A DNA stretch of 64,000 nt from Roseobacter denitrificans OCh 114 (GTDB lineage Bacteria; Pseudomonadota; Alphaproteobacteria; Rhodobacterales; Rhodobacteraceae): assembly GCF_000014045.1 (NCBI RefSeq), contig NC_008209.1, forward strand, positions 3,805,001 through 3,869,000, in the 5' to 3' direction. Shown here in pieces: positions 18,483 through 28,040 of the stretch. The translations under genes were made by a program, and so were the position numbers. Numbering within the stretch: position 1 is the first letter of the stretch; each line of letters opens with the position of its first letter. The notes under the pieces are model-generated. The model made no database searches. It was not told the DNA's origin and was given only the letters and a program-made list of their open reading frames with translations.

Positions 18483-18854
18483 ATGACATCGGACCGATTG
18501 ACGTTCAAAGAGATGTGCGCCGAATTCGACGTCACACCGCGCACGCTGCGCTATTACGAATACATTGAATTGCTGCAGCCGGACCGCGAGGGGCGCGCGC
18601 GGTTTTACGGGCCGCGCGAACGCGCACGGATGAAGCTGATCCTGCGTGGTCGGAAGTTCGGCTTTCAGCTCGAAGATATCCGCCAGTGGCTGTTGATCTA
18701 TGAGAATGAGGGCACCGATGCACAGATGCGCAAATGGGTCGCACTTGCCGATGGTCAATTGGAGCAACTGGCAGAAGAACGCGCCCAGCTGGACGATGCA
18801 ATTGCGGAATTAAAGCGGCTGCGCGATACCACGGCAGCCGCTTTGAAAAGCTAA
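18483..18854 (+). CDS. MerR-family regulator (metal-independent type), copy 1
   Basis: The ATG at 18483 follows GGGAGAG at a good distance and gives 123 residues. The N-terminal MerR helix-turn-helix is LTFKEMCAEFDVTPRTLRYY and the rest is wing plus a coiled-coil dimerisation helix (residues about 85-120). No cysteines for metal binding are present apart from one in the HTH. It is a clear paralogue of the MerR protein at 20126. MerR proteins of this kind regulate fatty-acid or branched-chain amino-acid degradation in proteobacteria. Possible targets here are the divergent thioesterase-MATE operon (inference). Confidence 0.9.
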   Translation: MTSDRLTFKEMCAEFDVTPRTLRYYEYIELLQPDREGRARFYGPRERARMKLILRGRKFGFQLEDIRQWLLIYENEGTDAQMRKWVALADGQLEQLAEERAQLDDAIAELKRLRDTTAAALKS

Positions 18855-19108
18855 GGGTGCTCGCCCTTACGCTCCAGAAATTGTGCCAGTCTCTCCAGAT
18901 TGGCGGCAGCCATGATCAATTGAGACACGACCGATGTCGGATGTTCACCCGCAGACGCATAGGCCGTAGATTCGACCAGTTTTGCCGCCTGACGCAGTTT
19001 CGCAGGCCCCTCATCCGGCGCTTCGGGGATGTTGGCCCCGGTGACCGAGTCCGCAGTACAGAACACCATCTGAACTATTTTTCTTTCGGTTTTCATAGTT
19101 AATTCCAA
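18851..19108 (-). CDS. Small conserved-type hypothetical protein
   Basis: The 85-residue protein (MELTMKTERKIVQMVF...) is helical and soluble with no signal peptide or recognised motif; Met5 is an alternative start. It lies 63 bases downstream of the LuxR gene on the same strand and overlaps the end of the convergent MerR gene by four bases. The tight packing and normal codon use support it being real. No function is assigned. Confidence 0.6.
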   Translation of the reverse strand: MELTMKTERKIVQMVFCTADSVTGANIPEAPDEGPAKLRQAAKLVESTAYASAGEHPTSVVSQLIMAAANLERLAQFLERKGEHP

Positions 19109-19171
19109 TCACCCTATACTAGAGCCGCCTCACTATACCGATGGAATTTCTGCGTCTGTCACGCAACTACG

Positions 19172-19966
19172 TTACACCACGGCACCTCGTCTGTGCCGCA
19201 CCAAACCGGATCCCAAACCGCGAATGGCCGCTGTTGTTCTGTCGTTCACGTCGAGTTTTTCAAAGATGCGCCGCGTGATCGTATCCACCGTGTGGCGCGA
19301 TATGCCAAGGATTTCCGCAATCACCGAATTGCTCTTTCCACGCGCGATCCATTGCAGGATCTCAACTTCACGCGGCGAGAGGCTTTCCGCAACACGCTGG
19401 CGGAATTCGGTCAACTCGCAATACCGGATATGTGCGATCTGTGCCGCGCATTGCAGTTCGAAGATTTCGTCGGCTGTCAAATCCGGATCCTGTTTTCCGA
19501 AACCAAGTCCCACATAGGCATTGCGCATATTTGGCCCGTAGACCTGCATGGCCACCCCGTCGCCCAGACCGGACTGCGCAAGGGTTTGCATGTATCGCTC
19601 CCCTTCCGGGGACAGGCGCATGAGTTTGGGCGCTTCTGACCAGCGAAAGGGGCGTGACAATATCGACGCAAGCTGTGGAATTGGATCAACCCGGAACAAC
19701 TCTGACTGCAGATATTCGCACACCCAGCCTTCGGGATATCCATCCGAAACGATACCCAACGGTTTGGAGCCCGGCAGTTGCGCATCATCGCTGTGATAGC
19801 TGACCATCTTGATCTTGCGCGCATAAAAGAAATCCAACCCATTGCGCCAGAGCTCGGTAACGCTTTTGGTGTCGCGGCAGCAGGATACAAAATCATTCAA
19901 CGTCCGAAATTCAGCCATTGACGCTTTTCCTTCACAAACCAGAGGTTGTTGAATCGCCGTTTTCAA
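19172..19966 (-). CDS. LuxR-family regulator with autoinducer-binding domain (LuxR solo)
   Basis: The 264-residue protein has an N-terminal autoinducer-binding domain (residues about 20-180) and a C-terminal LuxR helix-turn-helix (ESLSPREVEILQWIARGKSN, then GISRHTVDTITRRIFEKL). The residues that define acyl-homoserine-lactone pockets are present: Trp81, Tyr85, Asp94-Pro95 and Trp109. No luxI synthase is found in this window, so it is a solo or is served by a distant synthase. Met17 (MAEFRTLNDF) is an alternative start. It is divergent from the second MerR gene and its beta-oxidation operon. Confidence 0.92.
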   Translation of the reverse strand: MKTAIQQPLVCEGKASMAEFRTLNDFVSCCRDTKSVTELWRNGLDFFYARKIKMVSYHSDDAQLPGSKPLGIVSDGYPEGWVCEYLQSELFRVDPIPQLASILSRPFRWSEAPKLMRLSPEGERYMQTLAQSGLGDGVAMQVYGPNMRNAYVGLGFGKQDPDLTADEIFELQCAAQIAHIRYCELTEFRQRVAESLSPREVEILQWIARGKSNSVIAEILGISRHTVDTITRRIFEKLDVNDRTTAAIRGLGSGLVRHRRGAVV

Positions 19967-20055
19967 TACGTCATTTCAACACATAATAGAAAAAACTGCA
20001 AAGAAATGCCGTTTGGCGGGAATCTGAAGCTGTCCTGAAAGTGACGCAACGTCTT

Positions 20056-20068
20056 GGTTACGTAAACC
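20056..20068. promoter_or_regulatory. Short dyad in the LuxR/MerR divergent promoter
   Basis: GGTTACGTAAACC is a near-palindrome about 58 bases before the MerR start and 90 bases before the LuxR start. It is a candidate binding site for the MerR protein, but only one copy was found, and it could be chance. Confidence 0.3.
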
Positions 20069-20125
20069 TGCGATCCTATTGTAGCACCGTCTCATGTTCT
20101 TAGGTTTGGATCATTCTCAAGATAG

Positions 20126-20539
20126 ATGATGGTAAAGATGACACAGGAAATTATGACAATCCGCCAGATGTGCGACACCTTTGATGTCACACCCCGCACA
20201 TTGCGGTTTTATGAATCAAAAGAGCTTTTGTTCCCGATCCGTGAGGGGCAAAAGCGCTTGTTCACGCGCCGTGATCGCGCGCGGCTCAAACTCATTCTGC
20301 GCGGAAAGCGCTTTGGCTTCAGCCTTGAAGAGCTCCGCCAGTTGCTTGATCTTTATGATATGGGCGATCAGCAGCAGACGCAGTTGAGCCGCGCCGTCGA
20401 AGTGGCGCGCGACCGCCTCGATGAGTTGATCCAGCGCCGTGATGAATTGAATGACGCAATCGCTGATCTGACGGATCAGTTGAAATGGGGCGAGGACATG
20501 GTTGCCTCCATGCTCAAACACCAAGACGCCGCTCAGTAA
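20126..20539 (+). CDS. MerR-family regulator of the beta-oxidation operon, copy 2
   Basis: The 137-residue protein has the MerR helix-turn-helix (MTIRQMCDTFDVTPRTLRFY, residues 10-29), a wing, and a long C-terminal coiled coil (about 85-130). Several in-frame ATGs (residues 1, 2, 5 and 10) leave the start uncertain. It shares DVTPRTLR, ARxKLILRG and KRFGF with the MerR at 18483, showing a recent duplication. It is 40 bases upstream of the acyl-CoA dehydrogenase gene on the same strand, so it probably autoregulates and controls the fatty-acid degradation operon (inference from position). Confidence 0.9.
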   Translation: MMVKMTQEIMTIRQMCDTFDVTPRTLRFYESKELLFPIREGQKRLFTRRDRARLKLILRGKRFGFSLEELRQLLDLYDMGDQQQTQLSRAVEVARDRLDELIQRRDELNDAIADLTDQLKWGEDMVASMLKHQDAAQ

Positions 20540-20579
20540 ACAACAGAACTAATGCCCGCAGGTTTCAGGGAGAGAGAAA

Positions 20580-22361
20580 ATGCCAAGCTATACCGCACCG
20601 ACCAAAGACATGCAGTTCGTGCTGCACGATGTGTTGAAAGTCACTGAAAAATCCATCCCCGGGTACGAAGACCTCGAGGCGGATTTCACTTCTGCCATTC
20701 TGGAAGAGGCCGGGAAACTCGCGACGAGCGTTCTCGCGCCGCTGAACACGGTGGGTGACACAGAAGGCTGCACGCTGGAAAACGGCGTCGTGCGCACGCC
20801 CACCGGCTTCAAGGCTGCGTTTGATCAGATCCGCGAAGGTGGGTGGCCGGGCCTTGATATGCCCGAGGAATACGGCGGGCAGAACATGCCCTGTGTCATC
20901 GGCACCGCCGTGGGAGAGATGTTTTCATCGTCGAACATGGCCTTCACAATGTATCACGGCCTGACCCATGGTGCTGCCTCGGCCATTCTGGCGCATGGGT
21001 CGCAGGCGCAGAAGGAAACCTACCTGCCGAACATGGTATCGTGCGAATGGACCGGCACGATGAACCTGACCGAGCCGCATTGCGGCACGGATCTGGGCCT
21101 GATGCGCACCAAGGCGGAACCGCAGGCCGATGGCAGCTACCGCATCACGGGCCAGAAGATCTTCATCTCGGCAGGTGAACATGACATGTCCAGCAACATC
21201 ATTCACCTTGTGCTGGCCAAGATACCCGGCGGCCCCGAGGGCATCAAAGGCGTGTCGCTGTTCATCGTGCCCAAATTCCTCGTCAAGGAAGACGGCACCC
21301 TCGGTGAACGCAATGGCGTGTCGGTGGGCAAGATCGAAGAAAAGATGGGCATCCACGGCAACTCCACCTGCGTGATGAACTATGATGGTGCGACGGGCTA
21401 CCTGCTGGGCGAAGAGCACAAGGGTATGCGCGCCATGTTCACCATGATGAACGAGGCGCGTCTGGGCGTGGGCATGCAGGGCATGAGCCAAGCCGAAGCC
21501 GCCTATCAAAACGCGCTGGAATACGCCAAGGATCGGCTGCAGGGGCGCGATGTGACCGGTGTAAAGAACCCGGACGGCCCTGCCGATCCGCTGATCGTGC
21601 ATCCAGATATTCGTCGCTCGCTCATGGATCAAAAGAGCTTTGTCGAAGGCGCGCGCGCTTTCATGCTCTGGGGGGCCACAATGATCGACGCGGCACATCG
21701 ATCACATGACAAGGATGCAGACGGTCTCGTTTCGCTGCTGACGCCCGTGATCAAGGGGTTCCTGACCGATCAGGGCTATGACATGACCATCAAGGCGCAG
21801 CAGGTCTATGGCGGGCACGGCTACATCGAGGAGTGGGGCATGTCCCAGTTCACCCGTGATGCGCGGATCGCCATGATCTATGAGGGAGCCAACGGCGTGC
21901 AGGCACTTGATCTCGTCGGGCGCAAGCTGGCCCAGGACGGTGGCAAGCATGTGATGGCGTTTTTTGATCTGGTAAAAACCTTCATCAAGGACAACGCGGG
22001 ACAGGATGCGGAATATGATCGCGCGTTTCTGGAACCGCTGAAAGCGGCGTCAAAGGATTTGCAGGCAGCGGGCATGTATTTCATGCAGAACGGGATGAAA
22101 AACCCTAACAACGCGCTCTCGGGATCGTATGATTTCATGCATATGTTCGGCCATGTCTGCCTCGGTCTGATGTGGGCAAAAATGGGCAAGGCGGCACGGG
22201 ATGCACTGGCCGCCGGCGCATCGGACACCGCGTTTTATGAAACGAAACTGGCGACCGGCCGCTACTATATGGTGCGCCAACTGCCAGCCACGGCGCTGCA
22301 CCTCAGTCGCATCCAATCCGGGGCGGATACAGTCATGGCGCTGGATGCGGCGAATTTCTGA
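20580..22361 (+). CDS. Acyl-CoA dehydrogenase, DmdC/FadE-type with C-terminal extension
   Basis: The 593-residue protein is of the large acyl-CoA dehydrogenase type with an extra C-terminal domain. [20 protein letters not shown] is the flavin-binding beta domain and [20 protein letters not shown] carries the catalytic glutamate. The N-terminus [19 protein letters not shown] is characteristic of the group that includes DmdC (3-methylmercaptopropionyl-CoA dehydrogenase) of roseobacters. Its operon contains thiolase and FadJ, so general fatty acyl-CoA oxidation is more likely than DMSP demethylation-pathway work. It is preceded by AGGGAGAGA. Confidence 0.92.
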   Translation: MPSYTAPTKDMQFVLHDVLKVTEKSIPGYEDLEADFTSAILEEAGKLATSVLAPLNTVGDTEGCTLENGVVRTPTGFKAAFDQIREGGWPGLDMPEEYGGQNMPCVIGTAVGEMFSSSNMAFTMYHGLTHGAASAILAHGSQAQKETYLPNMVSCEWTGTMNLTEPHCGTDLGLMRTKAEPQADGSYRITGQKIFISAGEHDMSSNIIHLVLAKIPGGPEGIKGVSLFIVPKFLVKEDGTLGERNGVSVGKIEEKMGIHGNSTCVMNYDGATGYLLGEEHKGMRAMFTMMNEARLGVGMQGMSQAEAAYQNALEYAKDRLQGRDVTGVKNPDGPADPLIVHPDIRRSLMDQKSFVEGARAFMLWGATMIDAAHRSHDKDADGLVSLLTPVIKGFLTDQGYDMTIKAQQVYGGHGYIEEWGMSQFTRDARIAMIYEGANGVQALDLVGRKLAQDGGKHVMAFFDLVKTFIKDNAGQDAEYDRAFLEPLKAASKDLQAAGMYFMQNGMKNPNNALSGSYDFMHMFGHVCLGLMWAKMGKAARDALAAGASDTAFYETKLATGRYYMVRQLPATALHLSRIQSGADTVMALDAANF

Positions 22362-22486
22362 GACCGGCGGCGGGCGGGCCATGCTGGCTTCCCCGCCGGG
22401 CCTGCCCGCAAGGTCAAAACCGCGCCCATACGCATCTTTGCAACACGTCGTTTTGGCGTCGCCATATCGAAAGAGGGTATCTTGAG

Positions 22487-23635
22487 ATGAACCAGCACAC
22501 CTCCACATGGATGACGGATGAGCATCTGATGATTGCGGATATGACGGCGCAGTTCATCACCAACGAATGGTCCCCGAAATTCGAGAAATGGCGCAAGCAG
22601 GGCCAGATGGACCGCGAAACATGGGCGCAGGCAGGCGAATTAGGTTTGCTGTGTCCCTCCATCCCCGAGGAATATGGCGGCGCAGGCGGCGATTTCGGCC
22701 ATGAGGCCGCGATCCTGATCGAAGCGGCACGCGCAAACCTCGCAAGTTGGGGGCATGGCATCCACTCAGGCATCGTGGCGCATTACCTGCTCGCCTACGG
22801 CACTGAGGATCAGAAAAACCGCTGGCTGCCGAAGATGGTGTCGGGCGAGATGGTCGGCGCGCTTGCCATGACTGAACCCTCCACCGGGTCGGACGTGCAA
22901 AGCATCAAGACCAAGGCGGTCAAGGACGGCAACGCCTACAAGCTGTCGGGCCAGAAAACCTTTATCACCAATGGCCAGCATGCCAATCTGATCATCGTCG
23001 CGGCAAAAACCGACCCTGCCGAAGGGTCCAAAGGCGTGTCGCTCGTGGTTGTCGAAACCGAGGGCGCCGACGGGTTCAAACGGGGGCGTAACCTTGAAAA
23101 GGTCGGGCTGCATGCCTCTGACACGTCAGAACTGTTTTTCGATGACGTGGAAATCCCGCCCGAGAACATTCTTGGCGGTGCCGAGGGGCAGGGATTTTAC
23201 CAGATGATGCAGCAGTTGCCGCAGGAACGGCTGATCATCGCCTGCGGGGCGGTGGGTGCCATCGAGGGCGCTGTCGAGCGCACGATTACCTATTGCAAGG
23301 AGCGTGAAGCCTTCGGCGGGCCGCTCACACAGTTTCAGAACACAAGGTTCAAGCTGGCCGAATGCAAGACCAAGGCCGCTGTCGCGCGCGCCTTTCTGGA
23401 TGACTGCATGGTCGCGCATCTGCGCGGGGAGTTGAGCGTCGAAAAGGCCGCGATGGCCAAATACTGGATCACGGACACGCAGGGCGAGGTTCTGGACGAA
23501 TGTGTGCAACTGCATGGCGGATATGGTTTCATGCAGGAATATGCGATTGCCGAAATGTGGGCAGACGCGCGGGTGCAACGCATCTACGGCGGTACAAACG
23601 AAATCATGAAAGAGTTGATTGCGCGCTCCTTATGA
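22487..23635 (+). CDS. Acyl-CoA dehydrogenase (LCAD-like)
   Basis: The 382-residue flavoprotein has [20 protein letters not shown] (flavin and substrate binding) and [16 protein letters not shown] at the C-terminus. The YGG in place of YEG means the C-terminal catalytic glutamate of medium-chain enzymes is absent; long-chain and isovaleryl-type enzymes use a glutamate on another helix, and [15 protein letters not shown] matches the long-chain type. It probably performs the first oxidation step for longer or branched acyl-CoA. It is second in the beta-oxidation operon. Confidence 0.92.
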   Translation: MNQHTSTWMTDEHLMIADMTAQFITNEWSPKFEKWRKQGQMDRETWAQAGELGLLCPSIPEEYGGAGGDFGHEAAILIEAARANLASWGHGIHSGIVAHYLLAYGTEDQKNRWLPKMVSGEMVGALAMTEPSTGSDVQSIKTKAVKDGNAYKLSGQKTFITNGQHANLIIVAAKTDPAEGSKGVSLVVVETEGADGFKRGRNLEKVGLHASDTSELFFDDVEIPPENILGGAEGQGFYQMMQQLPQERLIIACGAVGAIEGAVERTITYCKEREAFGGPLTQFQNTRFKLAECKTKAAVARAFLDDCMVAHLRGELSVEKAAMAKYWITDTQGEVLDECVQLHGGYGFMQEYAIAEMWADARVQRIYGGTNEIMKELIARSL

Positions 23636-23676
23636 GCAGCATGCAGCTTAGAGCGCCTTGGGAGGGGCGATGAGAT

Positions 23677-24315
23677 ATGACAATCAAACTCTATTGTTTT
23701 GGGGAAAGCGGAAACGCCTATAAGGCCGCCCTCGCTTTACAACTGTCCGGTCTGGACTGGGAAGCCGTGAAGGTGGATTTCTTTGGTGGCGAGACGCGCA
23801 CGCCAGAGTTTCGCGCCTCCATCAATGAAATGGGCGAAGCGCCTGTGATGGTGGACGGAGACGTCAAACTCACGCAATCCGGTGTCATACAGGATTATGT
23901 CTCGGAAAAATCGGGCAAATTCGGCGGCGCAAATGCTTTCGAGCGGCGCGAGATCCTGCGCTGGGTGCTCTGGGACAACCACAAACTCAGTTCCGGCGCT
24001 GGCATGACCCGTTTCCTGATGAATTTCCTGCCCGAAGACAAACGCCCCGCCGAGGTGATCGCCTTTCATCAAGGGCGGCTCAAGGCGGCCTACACGGTGC
24101 TGAACGATCACCTTGAGGGGCGCGAATGGATCGTGGGGGATGGCATTACAAACGCCGATCTGTCCTGCTGCGGATATCTCTACTATCCCGAACCCTTTGG
24201 ATTTGACCGCGCCGACTGGCCCCATATCGACGCATGGCTGACCCGGCTGTCACAGGTCCCGGGGTGGAAATCCCCCTATGATCTGATGCCCGGCTCGCCC
24301 GCTGATCGCACATAA
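23677..24315 (+). CDS. Glutathione S-transferase family protein
   Basis: The 212-residue protein has an N-terminal thioredoxin-like domain (KLYCFGESGNAYKAALAL, residues 3-20, with GEAPVMVDGDVKLTQSGVIQ as the glutathione-binding region) and a C-terminal helical domain. It lies inside the beta-oxidation operon between the second acyl-CoA dehydrogenase and the thiolase. A role in detoxifying reactive acyl intermediates, or a housekeeping function, is possible; the substrate is unknown. Confidence 0.92.
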   Translation: MTIKLYCFGESGNAYKAALALQLSGLDWEAVKVDFFGGETRTPEFRASINEMGEAPVMVDGDVKLTQSGVIQDYVSEKSGKFGGANAFERREILRWVLWDNHKLSSGAGMTRFLMNFLPEDKRPAEVIAFHQGRLKAAYTVLNDHLEGREWIVGDGITNADLSCCGYLYYPEPFGFDRADWPHIDAWLTRLSQVPGWKSPYDLMPGSPADRT

Positions 24316-24355
24316 ACCAATCGGGACCGATGGCTGGCCCCAAAAGGAGACGACG

Positions 24356-25567
24356 ATGACCGACGCCTATATCTATGACGCGCTGCGCACCCCGCGTGGC
24401 AAGGGCCGCAAGGACGGCAGCCTGCACGAGGTGACATCCCTGCGCCTGTCCGCGCTGACGCTGAACGCGCTGAAGGACCGCAACAACCTTGAGGGCCACG
24501 CTGTTGAGGATGTGATCTGGGGAAATGTGACACAGGTGATGGAACAGGGCGGCTGCCTTGCGCGCTCTGCCGTGTTGGCGTCCGATCTGGATGAACGCAT
24601 CCCCGGTCTGGCGATTAACCGCTTTTGCGCCTCTGGCATGGAGGCGGTCAACCTCGCCGCCAATCAGGTGCGCGGTGGTGCCGGTCAGGCCTACATCGCG
24701 GGCGGGGTCGAGATGATGGGCCGTGTGGCCATGGGCAGTGACGGGGCGGCCATCGCGGTTGATCCGACGCTCGCAATGGAAAAACACTTCGTCCCCCAAG
24801 GCATCAGCGCGGATATCATCGCGACCGAATATGGCTTTAGCCGCGATGATGCGGACACGCTGGCGGTCGAATCCCAGCGTCGCGCAAAACAGGCATGGGA
24901 TGAGGGGCGTTTTGACAAATCGGTCATCGAGGTGCGCGACCAGAACGGGCTGAAGATTCTGGATCACGACGAATACATGCGCCCGCAAACCGACATGCAA
25001 AGCCTTGGCGCGCTGAACCCCGCCTTTCAGGCGATGGGAGAGGTCATGCCCGGCTTCGACAAGGTCGCGCTGATGAAATACCCGCATCTTGAGCGGATCA
25101 ACCATATCCACCACGCGGGCAACTCATCGGGTATCGTCGATGGGGCGGCAGCCGTTCTGATCGGCAACAAAGAGTTCGGCGAAGAGCACGGACTGAAGCC
25201 GCGCGCCCGCATCCGCGCCACGGCGAAAATCGGCACCGACCCCACGATCATGCTGACCGGTCCTGTGCCGGTGACCGAAAAAATCCTCGCCGACAGTGGG
25301 ATGGACATCAAGGACATTGATCTTTTTGAGGTGAACGAGGCCTTTGCCGCCGTGGTGCTGCGGTTTTTGCAGGCGTTTGATGTCGATGATGCGAAGGTGA
25401 ACGTCAACGGCGGCTCGATCGCCATGGGCCATCCGCTTGGCGCGACCGGGGCCATCATCATCGGCACGCTGCTGGATGAGTTGGAGCGCGACGACAAAGA
25501 GGTCGGTCTGGCTACGCTCTGCATCGCCTCCGGCATGGGTGCCGCGACCATCATCGAGCGCGTTTAA
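24356..25567 (+). CDS. fadA: Acetyl-CoA C-acyltransferase (thiolase)
   Basis: The 403-residue thiolase has the acylated cysteine at Cys91 (NRFCASGMEAVNLA), the FEVNEAFAAVVLRFL segment, the catalytic histidine in NVNGGSIAMGHPLGATGA, and the second cysteine in TLCIASGMGA. It cleaves 3-ketoacyl-CoA with CoA to acetyl-CoA. It is 32 bases before the FadJ-type gene, and together these form the trifunctional beta-oxidation pair. Confidence 0.95.
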   Translation: MTDAYIYDALRTPRGKGRKDGSLHEVTSLRLSALTLNALKDRNNLEGHAVEDVIWGNVTQVMEQGGCLARSAVLASDLDERIPGLAINRFCASGMEAVNLAANQVRGGAGQAYIAGGVEMMGRVAMGSDGAAIAVDPTLAMEKHFVPQGISADIIATEYGFSRDDADTLAVESQRRAKQAWDEGRFDKSVIEVRDQNGLKILDHDEYMRPQTDMQSLGALNPAFQAMGEVMPGFDKVALMKYPHLERINHIHHAGNSSGIVDGAAAVLIGNKEFGEEHGLKPRARIRATAKIGTDPTIMLTGPVPVTEKILADSGMDIKDIDLFEVNEAFAAVVLRFLQAFDVDDAKVNVNGGSIAMGHPLGATGAIIIGTLLDELERDDKEVGLATLCIASGMGAATIIERV

Positions 25568-25599
25568 CCGCCGAAACCCCGGAAAAAGGGAAACGAGAC

Positions 25600-27798
25600 A
25601 TGACTGATTTTACAATGGACACCGATGGACAAGGCATCGCGACGATCACATGGGATGTGAAAGACAAATCCATGAATGTGATGACCCTTGAGGCATGGGA
25701 TGTACTGGACGGGCTGATCGACGCTGCACTGGGCGATGAGGCCGTGAAAGGCGTGATCATCACCTCGGGCAAGGACAGCTTTGCAGGTGGGATGGACCTC
25801 AACGTGATTGCCCGCATGAAAGAGATGGCAGGCGATGACCCGGCAAAAGGTTTGTTTGACGGGATCATGAACGCCCATCGCATCATGCGCAAAATCGAAC
25901 GCGCGGGCATGGACCCCAAGACGCTGAAAGGTGGCAAGCCCATTGCAACTGTACTGCCCGGTACGGCCCTTGGCATCGGGCTTGAAATTCCGCTGTGCAC
26001 GCATCGCATCTTTGCCGCACCCAATCCCAAGGCCAAGATCGGCCTGCCCGAGATCATGGTCGGTATCTTTCCCGGTGCCGGGGGCACGACCCGCCTGACG
26101 CGCAAGATGGGGGCGATGGCCGCATCGCCGTTCCTGCTGGAAGGCAAACTGGTTGACCCCGCGCGCGCCAAGGCCGCCGGGTTGATCGACGAAGTGGCCG
26201 ATGATCCGATGGCCGCTGCCCGCGACTGGGTGTTGAATGCAAAGGACGCGGACCTCGTCAAACCGTGGGATGCCAAGGGTTATAAAATGCCCGGCGGTGC
26301 GCCCTATCATCCGGCGGGTTTCATGACCTTCGTCGGTGCATCTGCGATGGTGAACGGCAAGACCCAAGGGGTGTATCCGGCGGCCAAGGCGTTGTTGTCA
26401 GCTGTCTATGAGGGCGCGCTTGTGCCTTTTGACACCGCCCTCAAGGTTGAAGCGCGCTGGTTCACGAATGTGCTCATGAATCCGTCATCATCCGCGATGA
26501 TCCGCTCGCTTTTCGTCAACAAGGAAGCGCTGGAGAAAGGCGCGGTGCGCCCGAATGATGTCGCAGACCAACGCGTCAAAAAGCTCGGCGTGCTGGGCGC
26601 GGGCATGATGGGGGCTGGTATCTCGCTGGTCTCCGCGCAGGCCGGGATCGAGGTTGTGCTGATTGACCAGACGCAAGAGGCCGCAGATCGTGGCAAGGCC
26701 TATACCGCCAGCTTTGCTGACAAAGGCATTGCGCGCAAAAAGACAACGCCTGAAAAGAAAGAACAACTGCTCAACCTGATCACGGCGACCACTGAGCTTG
26801 AACACCTCAAAGACTGTGATCTGATCATCGAGGCGGTGTTCGAGGACCCGAAAGTCAAGGCCGAAATGACCCGGAAGGTCGAAGCCGTGATCCCGCAGGA
26901 TTGTGTCTTCGCCTCCAACACCTCTACCCTGCCAATCACCGAACTGGCCAAAGCCTCGTCGCGCCCGGATCAGTTCATCGGCATCCACTTCTTCTCGCCC
27001 GTCGAGAAAATGCTGCTGGTGGAGATTATCAAGGGCAAGGGTACGGGCGACCGGGCTGTAGCCAAGGCGCTGGATTACGTGCGCCAGATTCGCAAAACGC
27101 CCATCGTTGTGAATGACGCGCGGTTCTTTTATGCCAACCGCTGCATCATTCCCTACATCAACGAAGGCATCCGCATGGTTGCCGAGGGTGTTGAACCCGC
27201 GCTGATCGAAAACGCGGCCAAACTGGTCGGTATGCCACTTGGCCCGCTGCAACTGGTGGATGAAACCTCGATTGATCTGGGCGCCAAAATCGCGCGTGCC
27301 ACCAAGGCCGCCATGGGCGATGCCTATCCCGATGCGGCGGTGGATGAGGTAATCTTCTGGATGGAAGGTGAAAACCGTCTGGGCCGCAAGACCAGTGCCG
27401 GGTTTTACGCCTATGACGAAAAGGGCAAACGTCAGGATCTTTGGGACGGTCTTGCCGTGCAATATCCTGTTTCAGATACACAGCCCGATCTGATTGACGT
27501 GCAGCACCGCCTGTTGTTTTCGCAAACGCTCGAAGCGGTGCGCGCGCTCGAAGAAGGCGTGTTGATGGACATCCGCGAAGGGGACGTCGGCGCGATTTTG
27601 GGCTGGGGCTTTGCACCATGGTCCGGCGGACCGCTCAGCTGGCTCGACATGCTGGGCGCGGCCTATGCGGCTGAGCGCTGCGATCAGCTGACGCAAAGCT
27701 TCGGGGAGCGTTTCGCCTGCCCCGATCTGCTGCGCGAGATGGCTACCAAGAACCAGAATTTTTACAGCCGGTTCGTCCAAAAGCCCAAAGCCGCCTGA
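25600..27798 (+). CDS. fadJ: Fatty oxidation multifunctional alpha-subunit (enoyl-CoA hydratase / 3-hydroxyacyl-CoA dehydrogenase)
   Basis: The 732-residue protein has an N-terminal crotonase domain (residues about 1-200, SGKDSFAGGMDLNVIARMKE and FPGAGGTTRLTRKMGA), a Rossmann 3-hydroxyacyl-CoA dehydrogenase domain (LGVLGAGMMGAGISLVSAQA, near residue 328) with FASNTSTLPITELAKASSRP and FIGIHFFSPVEKMLLVEII, and a C-terminal dehydrogenase domain pair. It carries out the two middle steps of beta-oxidation and works with the thiolase upstream. Whether it is closer to FadB or FadJ cannot be settled here. It ends the operon, followed by a strong terminator. Confidence 0.94.
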   Translation: MTDFTMDTDGQGIATITWDVKDKSMNVMTLEAWDVLDGLIDAALGDEAVKGVIITSGKDSFAGGMDLNVIARMKEMAGDDPAKGLFDGIMNAHRIMRKIERAGMDPKTLKGGKPIATVLPGTALGIGLEIPLCTHRIFAAPNPKAKIGLPEIMVGIFPGAGGTTRLTRKMGAMAASPFLLEGKLVDPARAKAAGLIDEVADDPMAAARDWVLNAKDADLVKPWDAKGYKMPGGAPYHPAGFMTFVGASAMVNGKTQGVYPAAKALLSAVYEGALVPFDTALKVEARWFTNVLMNPSSSAMIRSLFVNKEALEKGAVRPNDVADQRVKKLGVLGAGMMGAGISLVSAQAGIEVVLIDQTQEAADRGKAYTASFADKGIARKKTTPEKKEQLLNLITATTELEHLKDCDLIIEAVFEDPKVKAEMTRKVEAVIPQDCVFASNTSTLPITELAKASSRPDQFIGIHFFSPVEKMLLVEIIKGKGTGDRAVAKALDYVRQIRKTPIVVNDARFFYANRCIIPYINEGIRMVAEGVEPALIENAAKLVGMPLGPLQLVDETSIDLGAKIARATKAAMGDAYPDAAVDEVIFWMEGENRLGRKTSAGFYAYDEKGKRQDLWDGLAVQYPVSDTQPDLIDVQHRLLFSQTLEAVRALEEGVLMDIREGDVGAILGWGFAPWSGGPLSWLDMLGAAYAAERCDQLTQSFGERFACPDLLREMATKNQNFYSRFVQKPKAA

Positions 27799-27821
27799 CG
27801 CGCGCCGCCCGTCAGAACCAG

Positions 27822-27846
27822 AAAGGGGGCAGATCGCCCCCTTTTT
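27822..27846 (+). terminator. Rho-independent terminator after fadJ
   Basis: AAAGGGGGC at 27822-27830 pairs with GCCCCCTTT at 27836-27844, a nine-base perfect stem with a five-base loop and a T-run. It lies 24 bases past the fadJ stop and ends the beta-oxidation operon. Confidence 0.9.
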
Positions 27847-28040
27847 CATGCGCCATGGCAGTGTCGCCGCCACATGAAAAACCGCACTTGCCCCATCGAC
27901 CCAGCCGCGAAACGGGAGCGACGAGCGCAGTTATCGCAAACATCCCAATTGTCTGACATTCCGCTTTTCAATTGGAAGAAATACCATATCTTACGCGTCG
28001 CGGCGCGCAGACGCCACGAAACCAGAGTGGGGAGTGTTTC

